In this document: in pieces, positions 5,961 through 14,490 of the stretch | How the letters are laid out: every line of letters begins with the position of its first letter | How positions within the stretch are numbered: the stretch's first letter is position 1 | Assembly (NCBI GenBank): GCA_964538625.1 | Contig: CAZIGH010000005.1 | Span: forward strand, 1-64,000 | Direction of reading: 5' to 3' | DNA: 64,000 nt | Origin: JAEUHM01 sp964538625 | Lineage (GTDB): Bacteria > Verrucomicrobiota > Verrucomicrobiia > Verrucomicrobiales > Verrucomicrobiaceae | Made by a program: the position numbers and the translations under genes | The notes under the pieces: model-generated | Told to the model about the DNA's origin: nothing | Databases searched by the model: none | The model's input: the letters and a program-made list of their open reading frames with translations, nothing else

Positions 5961-6655
5961 GATGGACTTCGATTCGTTTGCGAGGGGGCTACTCATGGTC
6001 GCAGGAGCTACGGGCAGGGGTGAGTTTTGGGGTTCGTAGTAGTGTCTTTATAGACAAGTTATCGCTGAGGATTCAATCAAAAATGCTCCTGAGGTGAAAC
6101 CTTGGGTGCTGTGGGCTTGGGAGACTTACGTTAGTTGGATGAGGAGATTGGTGGCTTGGGTGCAGGAGGGGAGTCGGCAGCTTCTGCGGCAGTGCAGGGT
6201 TTTTTGACCTGGCTGGCAGTGGAGCGGAGGGTCAGGGTGAAGGTGGACTGCTTCCTTGCGCTGGGAGTCGTGGACCTGCTGGAGGTCACGCTTTGGAGTG
6301 TGGCTTGCTGGCGCAGGTGCCTGGCGAAAGGCAGGGGCGGGGGGGCGCAGCTTTGGTGGAACGCTGGTGCGGCGCTTGGTGTCGTGGAGGAGGTTGATCT
6401 TCTCTGCCTAGAGTTGCGGTTCCAGGGCTGAGGGTGAGCGGATGGCATGGTGGGTGCCAAGTCGCACTGTGCGATTCCAACCATTCGATCATGGTTTTGA
6501 TGTCCTTGCGCATTTGTTCGGTGGGTGGAGCGAGCGCATTTCTTTCCCACTACCGCACATCGCCGCTCCTTTTTTGGTTCCGGCTTTGCTGGGTTGGGTT
6601 GGGTGAAGGGCGAGGGGGTGTGCGGCTTTGGCTTTTGACGATGGTGGGCTGGGGA
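5961..6655. other. Gene-poor boundary region with possible decayed gene
   Basis: Positions 5961-6120 show no coding signal. On the minus strand from an ATG at 6513, the first 19 residues (MRKDIKTMIEWLESHSATW) look like a genuine protein start, but the frame soon degenerates into proline-rich composition, and another minus-strand frame is open to 6131 with Lys/Ala/Pro-rich sequence. This fits a small frameshifted gene or non-coding GC-rich DNA. No function can be assigned, and no integron integrase is detectable here on either strand. Confidence 0.3.
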
Positions 6656-7951
6656 TCAGGGGGTGCCGATGGCGTAGAGGGTGCGGTTGGAGCGGAGGTA
6701 GAGGCGGTTTTTGTCGATGGCGGGGGTGGCGTTGAACTGGGTGGTGTCGAGGTCGATGAGGTTCTTGGCCAGTATTTCGAACTTGGGTTTGGCAGCGAGG
6801 ACGAAGGTGCCGTTGGTGCGGGAGACGCAGTAGAGTTTGCCATCTGCAAGGATGGTGGAGGCGTAGAAGGGTTTGCCGCCGCCGCGGCGTCCTCCGCTTG
6901 CTCCGCTGCTGCTGGCGTCCATGACGCGTTCGCGGTACACTTGTGCGCCGGTGGTTGCGTCAAGGCAGAGGGCGAAGCCTTGATCGTTGACGACGTAGAG
7001 GTGGCCTTGGTGATAGACGGGTGTGGGGACGTAGGTGCTGTCGTTGACGGTCCAGGAGATGTTTTGGGTGATGTCGTTTTTGCCGCCGAGCTTGAGGGCG
7101 ACGCTGGCGGTTCTGGGGAAGCCGCCGAAGATGAAGAGGTGATCTGCGCCTATGACGACGCCGGGGGAGACGTTTCCTGGGAGTTCGTGGGTGGCGTACC
7201 AGCGGAGTTTGCCGGTGGCGGGGTTGAGGCCCCAGATTTCTTGGGCGACTGCGAGGACGAGGTCTGTTTGGTCGCCGTTTTGGACGAGGATGGGTGTGCT
7301 GTAGGCGAGTTCGAGGCCTTCGGCGGGGGAGCGCCAGGCTTCTTTGCCGGTGGCTTTGTCTAGTGCGAAGATGGCGCCGCCTTCATCCAGTGCGTTGATG
7401 ATGACGTGGTCTTGGGTGAGCATGACGCTGGCGGCGCTGCCCCAGCGGCGGCTGTTGGAGCGGGTGCCGAGGGGGGTGTGCCAGAGTTGGTTGCCTTGGA
7501 GATCGAAGGCGAGGGCACCGCTTTTGCCGAAGAAGGCGTACACTCGTTGGCCATCGGATGCGGGGGTGTTGCTGGCGTAGCCGTGCTCGGTGGCGAGGAA
7601 GCCGGTGAACTCGTCTTCTGGCTGGGTGGCTGGGATGGTTTTGTCCCAGAGGATGCGGCCATCTGCGGAGCTGAGGCAGATGAGGTGGCGCTGAAGGTGC
7701 TGGATGCCGTTTTCGATGCCTGAGTAGGCGGTGACGATGATTTTGTCTGCTACGACGATGGGGCTGGATGCTCCGGCTCCTGGGAGGTCTGTTTTCCAGG
7801 CTATGCCTTGGCTGCTGCTCCAGTGGAGGGGTGGTTTGGCATCTGGCGGAGCGATGCCTGTGCCGTTTTCTCCACGAAAGCGCAGCCAGTCTGCGCGGGT
7901 GGTGGTGGTGGTGAGGAGGGCGGCGGCAAGCAGGAGGGCGGCGGGTTTCAT
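6656..7951 (-). CDS. Secreted PQQ-type (BamB-like) beta-propeller protein
   Basis: This 431-aa protein starts with a cleavable signal peptide (about residues 1-20, hydrophobic AALLLAAALL, then a Thr run and ALA-like site near RADW). The mature part opens with WLRFRGENGTG, the usual start of the PQQ-binding-like propeller family in planctomycetes and verrucomicrobia. Blade motifs repeat through the chain: SADGRILWDKT, ALDKATGKEAWRS, GLNPATGKLRWYA, CLDATTGAQVYRE, all of the pattern D/NxxTGxxxW that caps each propeller strand. No catalytic residues of PQQ alcohol dehydrogenases are evident, so a structural or binding role in the periplasm is more likely than an enzyme role. It follows pstB with a 42-base gap on the same strand and could be co-transcribed, but a phosphate link is not shown. 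Confidence 0.85.
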   Translation of the reverse strand: MKPAALLLAAALLTTTTTRADWLRFRGENGTGIAPPDAKPPLHWSSSQGIAWKTDLPGAGASSPIVVADKIIVTAYSGIENGIQHLQRHLICLSSADGRILWDKTIPATQPEDEFTGFLATEHGYASNTPASDGQRVYAFFGKSGALAFDLQGNQLWHTPLGTRSNSRRWGSAASVMLTQDHVIINALDEGGAIFALDKATGKEAWRSPAEGLELAYSTPILVQNGDQTDLVLAVAQEIWGLNPATGKLRWYATHELPGNVSPGVVIGADHLFIFGGFPRTASVALKLGGKNDITQNISWTVNDSTYVPTPVYHQGHLYVVNDQGFALCLDATTGAQVYRERVMDASSSGASGGRRGGGKPFYASTILADGKLYCVSRTNGTFVLAAKPKFEILAKNLIDLDTTQFNATPAIDKNRLYLRSNRTLYAIGTP

Positions 7952-7993
7952 GGTGGCGTTGAAACCCGTGGGGTGGGGAAAAGTTGCCGTGGA

Positions 7994-8773
7994 TCAGCCG
8001 AAGCGGCCGGTGATGTAGGCTTCTGTCTGGGGTTCTTTGGGGTTTTCGAAGAGCTGGGTGGTCTCTGCGTATTCGACGAGTTTGCCGAGGTACATGAAGG
8101 CGGTGCGGTCTGAGCAGCGGGTGGCTTGGCTCATGTTGTGGGTGACGATGACGATGGTGAACTCTTTTTTGAGTTCGAGCATGAGTTCTTCGACTTTGAG
8201 GGTGGCGATGGGGTCGAGCGCGGCGCAGGGTTCGTCCATGAGGAGGACTTGGGGGCGGTTGGCGATGGCGCGGGCGATGCAGAGGCGCTGCTGCTGGCCG
8301 CCGGAGAGGCCGAAGGCGGAGTCGTGGAGGCGGTCTTTGACTTCATCCCAGAGGGCGGCGCCGCGGAGGGAGCGCTCGACGACTTCATCGAGTTCTTTGC
8401 GGTGGTTGCGGCCTGCGACGCGGAGTGCGAAGGCGATGTTTTCGTAAATGCTTTTGGGGAAGGGGTTGTATTTTTGGAAGACCATGCCGACGCGCTTGCG
8501 GAGGGAGATGACTTCTACGGAGGGGTCGTAGAGGGAGGTGCCGTCGATGCGGATGTCTCCTTCATGCCGGACGTCGTCGATGAGGTCGTTGAGGCGGTTC
8601 ATGTTCCGCAGGAGGGTGGACTTGCCGCAGCCGCTGGGGCCGATGAGGGCGGTGATCTGGCGCTCGGGGATGTCCATGGTGATGTTGTGGATCGCCTTCT
8701 TGGGCCCGTAGAAGAAGCTGAAGTCATCGACTTCGATCATCTTGGGATTGGTGGTGTGGGTGGCGGAACTCAT
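7994..8773 (-). CDS. pstB: Phosphate ABC transporter ATP-binding protein
   Basis: This 259-aa ATPase has all ABC motifs: Walker A GPSGCGKST at residues 45-53, the Q-loop region VFQKYNPFP, signature LSGGQQQR, Walker B VLLMDEPCAALDP and the switch VTHNMSQA. The NPFPKSIYENI and CAALDP segments are characteristic of PstB rather than other ABC families. It powers high-affinity phosphate uptake through the PstA-PstC channel in the inner membrane. The open frame extends far upstream with low-complexity Ser/Pro sequence that is the antisense-like shadow of pstA; the ATG at 8773 is chosen because it follows the pstA stop by 16 bases and gives the family's normal length. No clear Shine-Dalgarno sequence precedes it. 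Confidence 0.95.
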   Translation of the reverse strand: MSSATHTTNPKMIEVDDFSFFYGPKKAIHNITMDIPERQITALIGPSGCGKSTLLRNMNRLNDLIDDVRHEGDIRIDGTSLYDPSVEVISLRKRVGMVFQKYNPFPKSIYENIAFALRVAGRNHRKELDEVVERSLRGAALWDEVKDRLHDSAFGLSGGQQQRLCIARAIANRPQVLLMDEPCAALDPIATLKVEELMLELKKEFTIVIVTHNMSQATRCSDRTAFMYLGKLVEYAETTQLFENPKEPQTEAYITGRFG

Positions 8774-8789
8774 GGGGGGAGGCGAGGGC

Positions 8790-10397
8790 TTAGAAGGCGC
8801 TGCCGGCGTATTTTTTGCGCAGGCGGTTGCGGAGGAGGATGGCGGAGAGGTTGAGGACGAGGACGAGGAGGATGAGGAGGAGGGTGGTGGCGAAGACCAT
8901 GGGTTTTGCGGCCTCGGAGTCTGGGGACTGGAAGCCGAGGTCGTAGATGTGGAAGCCGAGGTGCATGAACTTGCGCTCGGCATGGATGAAGGGTGCGGAG
9001 AGGTCAATGGGGAGGGAGGGTGCGAGCTTGACGACGCCGACGAGCATGAGGGGGGCGACTTCTCCTGCGCCGCGTGCCATGCTGAGGATGACGCCGGTGA
9101 GGATGCCGGGCAGGGCGCTGGGGAGGACGATGCGCTGGATGCTCTGCCACTTGGATGCGCCGCAGGCGAGTGCGGCTTCACGTACGCCGCGGGGGACGGC
9201 GGAGAGGGCTTCCTCACTGGCGACGATGATGACTGGGAGGGTGAGGAGGGCGAGGGTGAAGGAGGCCCAGAGGATGCCGCCGGTGCCGAAGGTGGGTGTG
9301 GGGAGGGAGTCGCTGAAGAACCATTCGTCGATGGTGCCGCCGACGAGATAGACGAAGAAGCCGACGCCGAAGACGCCGAAGACGATGCTGGGTACGCCGG
9401 CAAGGTTGTTGACGCAGATGCGGACGGTGCGGACGAGGAGGCCTTGTTTTGCGTATTCGCGGAGGTAGATGGCGGCGATGACTCCGAAGGGTGTGACGAG
9501 TGCGCTCATGAGGATGGTCATGACGAAGGTGCCGAAGATGGCGGGGAAGATGCCGCCTTCGGTGTTGGCCTCACGCGGTTCTTCGCTGATGAGGGCCCAG
9601 GCGTTGCGGAGGAAGAGGGTGAACTTGCCGAACCAGGTGAGGGAGTTGGGGGCATCGACGTGGATGATTTCGGAGACGGCTTGACTGCGCTCGGTGCCGT
9701 CTGGGAGGCGGTAGGTGAGGGTGGAGAGCTGCTGCTGGTCGCGGAGTTTTTTGGCTTCTGAAGCTAGGCTTTCGTACTCGGCCTGCATGGTGGCGCGGGT
9801 GGTAGCGGCTTGTTCTTTGGTGATGCGTCCGGCTTTTTCATCCAGGGCGAGACGGGTCATCTGTTTGTTGATGCTGCCGATTTGATTTTTTTCGATGCTG
9901 GCGATTTGGCTGCGGCGCTGGTTGCCTTCGTGGATGCTGGCGTGCAGGGTGGGCAAGAACGTGGCGTCGGTGGCGGGGATGACGTTGCCTTGTGGGGTCT
10001 TGATGGAGACGGGATAGAAGATGCTGTCTCCGTACTCGATGCGCTCGGCGATGAGGATGTCTTTGGGTTCGGTGATTTCCTGGATGGCGTGGGCGTCGAT
10101 GTAGCGGAAGGCGCTGCCGGTGGCGTCTTTGTTGCCGAGGAAGAGGAGGTATTCGTCGATGATGCTGCCGGTGGCGGAGTCTCGGCGGATTTGGTGTTTG
10201 CGGATTTCGCCGGCTAGGATTTTGCCGTCTGGCTGGTGTTTGAACTGGATGATGGTCTTTGGCCAGAGGACGGCGACGCCGTTGACGAGGATGAGGCCGA
10301 GGAGGAAGGCGATCATGCCTATGCCTGCGGTGAGGCCGAGGGCGGTGAGCCAGATTTTTGGCTCGCCCAGCATGGCATGATGGCGGGTGCGTGACAT
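8790..10397 (-). CDS. pstA: Phosphate ABC transporter permease, long form
   Basis: This 535-aa protein is about twice the size of E. coli PstA (296 aa). Residues about 15-45 form the first membrane helix. A large extracytoplasmic insert (about 50-290) follows, including a charged, probably coiled-coil stretch around residues 170-240 (EKAGRITKEQAATTRATMQ). The C-terminal half holds the permease helices and the EAA loop (SAVPRGVREAALACGASKWQ). Long PstA proteins of this kind occur with long PstC in Vibrio-like and other bacteria. It lies 12 bases downstream of pstC and 16 bases upstream of pstB, so the three form one operon. Function in phosphate uptake is secure from context; the role of the insert is unknown. 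Confidence 0.92.
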   Translation of the reverse strand: MSRTRHHAMLGEPKIWLTALGLTAGIGMIAFLLGLILVNGVAVLWPKTIIQFKHQPDGKILAGEIRKHQIRRDSATGSIIDEYLLFLGNKDATGSAFRYIDAHAIQEITEPKDILIAERIEYGDSIFYPVSIKTPQGNVIPATDATFLPTLHASIHEGNQRRSQIASIEKNQIGSINKQMTRLALDEKAGRITKEQAATTRATMQAEYESLASEAKKLRDQQQLSTLTYRLPDGTERSQAVSEIIHVDAPNSLTWFGKFTLFLRNAWALISEEPREANTEGGIFPAIFGTFVMTILMSALVTPFGVIAAIYLREYAKQGLLVRTVRICVNNLAGVPSIVFGVFGVGFFVYLVGGTIDEWFFSDSLPTPTFGTGGILWASFTLALLTLPVIIVASEEALSAVPRGVREAALACGASKWQSIQRIVLPSALPGILTGVILSMARGAGEVAPLMLVGVVKLAPSLPIDLSAPFIHAERKFMHLGFHIYDLGFQSPDSEAAKPMVFATTLLLILLVLVLNLSAILLRNRLRKKYAGSAF

Positions 10398-10409
10398 GGG
10401 TGCTGTGGC

Positions 10410-12683
10410 TTAGATGACTTTGAACTTTTCTCGGAGGCGCTGCCGCATGAGTTCGGCGGCGGTGTTGAGAATGAAGGTGAGTGCGAAGAGGAGGAGTGCG
10501 CCGAGGAAGAGTGCGCGGTAGTGGGTGGAGTGGACGGCGGCCTCTGGGAGCTCGACGGCGATGTTGGCGCTGAGGGTCCTCATGCCGGAGAAGATGTTGA
10601 AGTCCATGATGGGGGTGTTGCCAGTGGCCATGACGACGATCATGGTTTCTCCGACGGCGCGTCCGAAGCCGATCATGAGTGCGGAGAAGATGCCGGCGCT
10701 GGCGACGGGGAGGCTGACCATGCGGACGACTTGCCAGCGGGTGGCTCCGAGTGCCATGGCGGCGGCTTTGAGGGAGGTGGGTACGTTGCTGAGGGCGTCG
10801 TCTGCGATGGTGAAGATGACGGGGATGACGGCGAAGCCCATGATGAAGCCGACGACGAGGGAGTTGCGCTGGTCGTAGGGTAGGCCGGTGACGTGGGGCC
10901 ACCAGAGGCGGAAGTCGGCTATGGATTTGCCGGTGGCGTCGGTGACGATGAAGGCCCAGCTTTCCAGCCATGGGCCTAGCATCCAGCCGCCGATCATGGC
11001 GGCGAGGGTGGGTGGGATGAGCAGCCACCACTCGCTGCCGGGACGTAGCTTGGAGCGGGTGGAGGGCTTGAGTTTGGTCCAGGCGTAGCCGCAGAGCAGC
11101 GCGGTGAGTGGGGTGAGGATGATGACGAGGATGATGCTGGGGACGCGATCTTCGACGATGGGAGCGAGCCAGAGGCCTGCGAGGAAGCCGAGGACGACGG
11201 AGGGAAGGGAGGCCATGAGTTCCATGGCGGGCTTGACGACACGCTTGATGTGGGGGGGAAGGAAGTTGGCGCTGTAGATGGCGGCGAGGAGGGCGATGGG
11301 GACGGCGAAGAGGAGGGCGTAGAAGGTGCCTTTGAGCGAGCCGATGATGAGCGGGGTGAGGGAGAGCTTGGGCTCAAACTCGTCGCTGCCGCCGGTGCTC
11401 TGCCAGGAGTAGTCTGGCTTGGAGGCACCCTCGTACCAGAGCTTGCCAAAGAAGGCGCGTGCTCCGGCTTCGGGGTGGGGGTCGTCGATGGCGTAACGGT
11501 GGAGGGTGCCGGTGTCATCCAGCAGGAGGAGGTGGTCGTTTTTGCTGTTGAGGGCGGCGAGGGTGATGGTGAAGGGGACTTGGTCTTCCCACCGTACGGT
11601 CTGGGTGGTGCTGTAACGGATGCTGGCGAAGTTGGGGGTGCCGGTGGCGAAGGATTTGTTTCGCTGGCTGGCGACGTACCAGGTGGGTGCGCCGGGGAGG
11701 TCGCCGAAGCGCTTGGTTTCCCCGAACATGCGCTGCTCTCCCTGCCCGCCGGGGATGGGCTGGTTGTAGAGGCTGAAGACGCGGTTGGCCCCGGTGCTGG
11801 CGGAGATGACGAGGGAGACGTCTCCGAATACGTAGTCTGCTCTTGCGATGGTGGCCTGCGGGAGGTCTGCGAAGGGCTTGAAGCGCTGGCGGAGCTTGAG
11901 TTCGGTGCCTTCCAGTGCGAAGTAGCAGACTTCCTGGGCGTCGGTGAGGACGAGTATGGAGTCTCCAACGGCGGAGGAGAGAAGCTGGAGGGGCTTGGCT
12001 CCGGTGAGATGGGGTGTGAGATCAAAGGTGCCTGCGACTTCGGGCTTGGCCTTGCCCATGAGGCTGCGCTTTTCCCGAATGAGGATGGCGTGGACGCTGG
12101 TGCCCTGGATGGCGGCGAGGAGCTTGCTGGTACCGCCATCTCCAAAGGCGGCGGCGGTGAGGGGCTGGCCTGGTGTGCCGATGCTGTGGATCTCTTCGGC
12201 GGTCACTTCGGGTTTGAGTGCTGCTGCTTCTGCGGTGTAGTTGATGCGGATGGAACCGATGCGGCCGTCACTGAAGCCGAGGGTGATGCGGTTCTTCGGC
12301 GCGGCGAGGGAGCTGGCGGTGACTTGTGCGTCTTGTGGGATGGGCAGCGGCAGGGTGGTGACGGTCTGGGTGGCGAGGTCGATGAACGTTAACTCTCGCC
12401 CGCCGTGGTAAACGAATGGCATCTTTGCGGCTTCGTCAGACCCGAGGAGGTGGGCTTTTTCGGAGGTGACAGGGGCTTGATCTTTCTGGGAGACGTCTGC
12501 GCTGGCGAAGAGCGGGAGGATTTCCGCCAGGATGAAGACGAGGATGCCCAGTACGGCGACGACGACGCCTACTCCTCCGATGCGGATGACCCAACTCATG
12601 AGGGCATCCAGCCGCAAGGTGGCGCGGGAGGCGACGAAGCGCTCTGGGACGGGTTTGGAGGGAGGTGAACCAGCCGGTGGCAT
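10410..12683 (-). CDS. pstC: Phosphate ABC transporter permease, long form with periplasmic domain
   Basis: With the ATG at 12683 the protein has 757 residues, against about 320 for E. coli PstC. It has a cytoplasmic lead, one membrane helix (about 30-60, IGGVGVVVAVLGILVFILAE), then a region of roughly 390 residues rich in beta strands (motifs such as FIDLATQTVTTLPLP and LLLLDDTGTLHRYAIDD) that looks like a beta-propeller, and finally the permease domain with the EAA loop LKAAAMALGATRWQVVRM and GRAVGETMIVVMATGN, the latter a PstC hallmark. An in-frame GTG at 12746 lies inside a palindrome and is unlikely to be the true start. First gene of pstC-pstA-pstB. No pstS, phoU or phoB is present in the window, so the binding protein must be encoded elsewhere. 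Confidence 0.92.
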   Translation of the reverse strand: MPPAGSPPSKPVPERFVASRATLRLDALMSWVIRIGGVGVVVAVLGILVFILAEILPLFASADVSQKDQAPVTSEKAHLLGSDEAAKMPFVYHGGRELTFIDLATQTVTTLPLPIPQDAQVTASSLAAPKNRITLGFSDGRIGSIRINYTAEAAALKPEVTAEEIHSIGTPGQPLTAAAFGDGGTSKLLAAIQGTSVHAILIREKRSLMGKAKPEVAGTFDLTPHLTGAKPLQLLSSAVGDSILVLTDAQEVCYFALEGTELKLRQRFKPFADLPQATIARADYVFGDVSLVISASTGANRVFSLYNQPIPGGQGEQRMFGETKRFGDLPGAPTWYVASQRNKSFATGTPNFASIRYSTTQTVRWEDQVPFTITLAALNSKNDHLLLLDDTGTLHRYAIDDPHPEAGARAFFGKLWYEGASKPDYSWQSTGGSDEFEPKLSLTPLIIGSLKGTFYALLFAVPIALLAAIYSANFLPPHIKRVVKPAMELMASLPSVVLGFLAGLWLAPIVEDRVPSIILVIILTPLTALLCGYAWTKLKPSTRSKLRPGSEWWLLIPPTLAAMIGGWMLGPWLESWAFIVTDATGKSIADFRLWWPHVTGLPYDQRNSLVVGFIMGFAVIPVIFTIADDALSNVPTSLKAAAMALGATRWQVVRMVSLPVASAGIFSALMIGFGRAVGETMIVVMATGNTPIMDFNIFSGMRTLSANIAVELPEAAVHSTHYRALFLGALLLFALTFILNTAAELMRQRLREKFKVI

Positions 12684-12730
12684 GTGGGGCAGAGGGTGGC
12701 GTGGGACGGTGAATGTGCAGGTGGGGTAAT

Positions 12731-12746
12731 GTGACAAAAGCGTCAC
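12731..12746. promoter_or_regulatory. Inverted repeat GTGAC-N6-GTCAC upstream of pstC
   Basis: A perfect palindrome with 5-base arms and 6-base spacer lies 48 bases before the pstC start codon. TGTCAC-like elements are reminiscent of half of a Pho box, but the arms are inverted, not direct, so PhoB binding is uncertain. It may be an operator of another dimeric regulator. Confidence 0.35.
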
Positions 12747-12976
12747 TTGTGATGAATGGGAGGTGGAAAACGGGGATGATCGACCCGGCTCGAAAAGGGG
12801 ATTCGGCGAGGGAGTAGGTGGGTCTCTTCCTGCGAGGAACGGTTTGGCCGATGAGTCGTGAGGAAAGGTGGCGCGCAGGGAGGTGGCGCGCTTTCAGCTG
12901 CGGTTTTTTTGCAGGTCAGCGGTCTGCTGTGGTGTGAGGCCCTTTTGCATCACTTTTCGGCGGGTGGGGACTGGCC

Positions 12977-14479
12977 TCAGTTGCCTGGGATCTCGTTGAG
13001 CGTGTAGTAGGCTTCTGTGTGGAGGAGGGGCTGGCCTTGGGCGCTTCTGATGCCGTGGAGGTGGAGTTCGTGGATGTGGCCTTGAGTGAGTTTGTCCAGG
13101 CGAAGGCGGAGGGATTTGTGGTCGGGTGCGACTTGGATTTTGGTAATGGTGGGCAGCACTTCATCGACCTCTGGGCCGCCGTAGTCCTCGCGGTAGGCGT
13201 AGGTGAAGGCACGGGTGGAGTAGCTTTTCACGTCGGCGGCGGTGTCTGGGTCCACGGGCTGGGTGAAGGTGATCTCGAAGCCGTCATGGAGGGCGCGGAC
13301 TTGGTGCATCTCGAAGGGGTGTTTTCCTGTCCACTCGAGCTTTTCGAAGCAGTAGGGCTTACCTCCGCGTGCGCCCCAGCCGCGGTCACTGCCGCCAACG
13401 TAGATGCGGCCTTGAGCATCCATGCGGCCGCCGATGAGGCCGCTTTGGAATCCGGTGCGGAAGGGGATGATGACGCCCTGCCTGATGCCGTTGACGGTTT
13501 CCAGGAAGGCGCGGGAGATGTTGCTGTGGCTTTGATCGGCGATGAAGAGCTGCTTTTCGAAGGGGCCGAACTTGCCGCCGCTGAGGTCGCAGATGATGGC
13601 GGTGGCGGAGTTCCCTATTTTTCCATGCACGAGGTAGAGTGCGGGAGGGAGGAGTTGTTTGATGCGTTTGCGTTCGTTGACCATGCGGCCTGGGTCGCCT
13701 TTGGGGTTGGGCTGGCCGCGCTTGCGCTCGCCGAGGAAGGCTTCGGGGATGGGGTCCAGGGGGCGCGGACCCATGTTGGGAGCTTTGTCGTACCAGATGT
13801 TGCCGGCGGGATGGCCTTGAAAGGAGCCGGGGACGAGGTGCTGAAGGGTGCAGGAGCCGCGCCATGGGCCTTGGTTGTCGGTGAAGTAAGCCTCGCCATC
13901 GGCGTCGAAGCCGATGCCGCCGGGACTGCGCACTCCGGAGCAGGTGGGGATGGCGGTGCCGTCTGGCTTGATGCGCATGGCCCAGCCGCGGAAGGGGGCC
14001 TGGCTGCTGAAGGAGCCGGTGAGACAGAGGGTGACCCAGATGTCCCCATGCTTGTCAAAGGTGGAGCCGAAGGCGTACTCGTGGTAGTCGCCGGAGACGC
14101 CCCAGGGGGCTGAGAAGGTGTCGAAGACGTCGGCGCGTCCGTCCTTGTCGGTGTCGGTGATTTTGGTTACTTCATACCGTGTGGTGGCGTAGAGTGCGCC
14201 GTCCTTGTATGCGAGGCCGAGCACTTCATGCAAACCGGAGGCGAAGCGCTGGTAATGAATGGCAGCGGGGTCGCTGCCGTCCGCGCCGGTGACGATCCAG
14301 ATTTCGCCTCGTCGGGTGCCGAGGGCGAGCTTGTTGTCCGGCAACAACTCAATGGAGCCAACTTCCATGGCCGTCTCCTGCGGTGTGGGGAAGGTGGTGA
14401 TTTTGTAATAGTCTGCCTCTGTGGGTTGGGCGGCGAGGAGGGGAAGGGCGAAGTAGAGGGAGAGAAAGGCGGTGCGCAT
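12977..14479 (-). CDS. Secreted sorbosone/glucose dehydrogenase-like beta-propeller protein
   Basis: This 500-aa protein begins with a signal peptide (MRTAFLSLYFALPLLAAQ) and contains a six-bladed propeller of the soluble glucose/sorbosone dehydrogenase type: MEVGSIELLPDNKLALGTRR, HEVLGLAYKDGALYATTRYE, then DTDKDGRADVFDTFSAPWG and the characteristic GWAMRIKPDG and SPGGIGFDADGEAYFTDNQG blades. The Asp-rich DTDKDGRAD loop looks like a calcium-binding site. The C-terminal ~110 residues (EITFTQPVDPDTAADVKSYS and following) form an extra beta domain seen in planctomycete/verrucomicrobial homologues. Such proteins may oxidise sugars with PQQ or merely bind. Last gene of a three-gene cluster, 11 bases after the cupredoxin-PA14 gene. 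The start is set by the signal peptide; the open frame extends much further upstream without sense. Confidence 0.85.
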   Translation of the reverse strand: MRTAFLSLYFALPLLAAQPTEADYYKITTFPTPQETAMEVGSIELLPDNKLALGTRRGEIWIVTGADGSDPAAIHYQRFASGLHEVLGLAYKDGALYATTRYEVTKITDTDKDGRADVFDTFSAPWGVSGDYHEYAFGSTFDKHGDIWVTLCLTGSFSSQAPFRGWAMRIKPDGTAIPTCSGVRSPGGIGFDADGEAYFTDNQGPWRGSCTLQHLVPGSFQGHPAGNIWYDKAPNMGPRPLDPIPEAFLGERKRGQPNPKGDPGRMVNERKRIKQLLPPALYLVHGKIGNSATAIICDLSGGKFGPFEKQLFIADQSHSNISRAFLETVNGIRQGVIIPFRTGFQSGLIGGRMDAQGRIYVGGSDRGWGARGGKPYCFEKLEWTGKHPFEMHQVRALHDGFEITFTQPVDPDTAADVKSYSTRAFTYAYREDYGGPEVDEVLPTITKIQVAPDHKSLRLRLDKLTQGHIHELHLHGIRSAQGQPLLHTEAYYTLNEIPGN

Positions 14480-14490
14480 GGGGGTGCGGT

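Noticed and set aside
6434..7363. Plus-strand 309-residue frame opposite the PQQ-propeller gene
   Set aside because: Gly/Val/Asp-rich antisense shadow of a well-supported secreted protein gene.
8774..9403. Upstream extension of the pstB frame
   Set aside because: Ser/Pro-rich shadow of pstA; pstB has normal family length from 8773.
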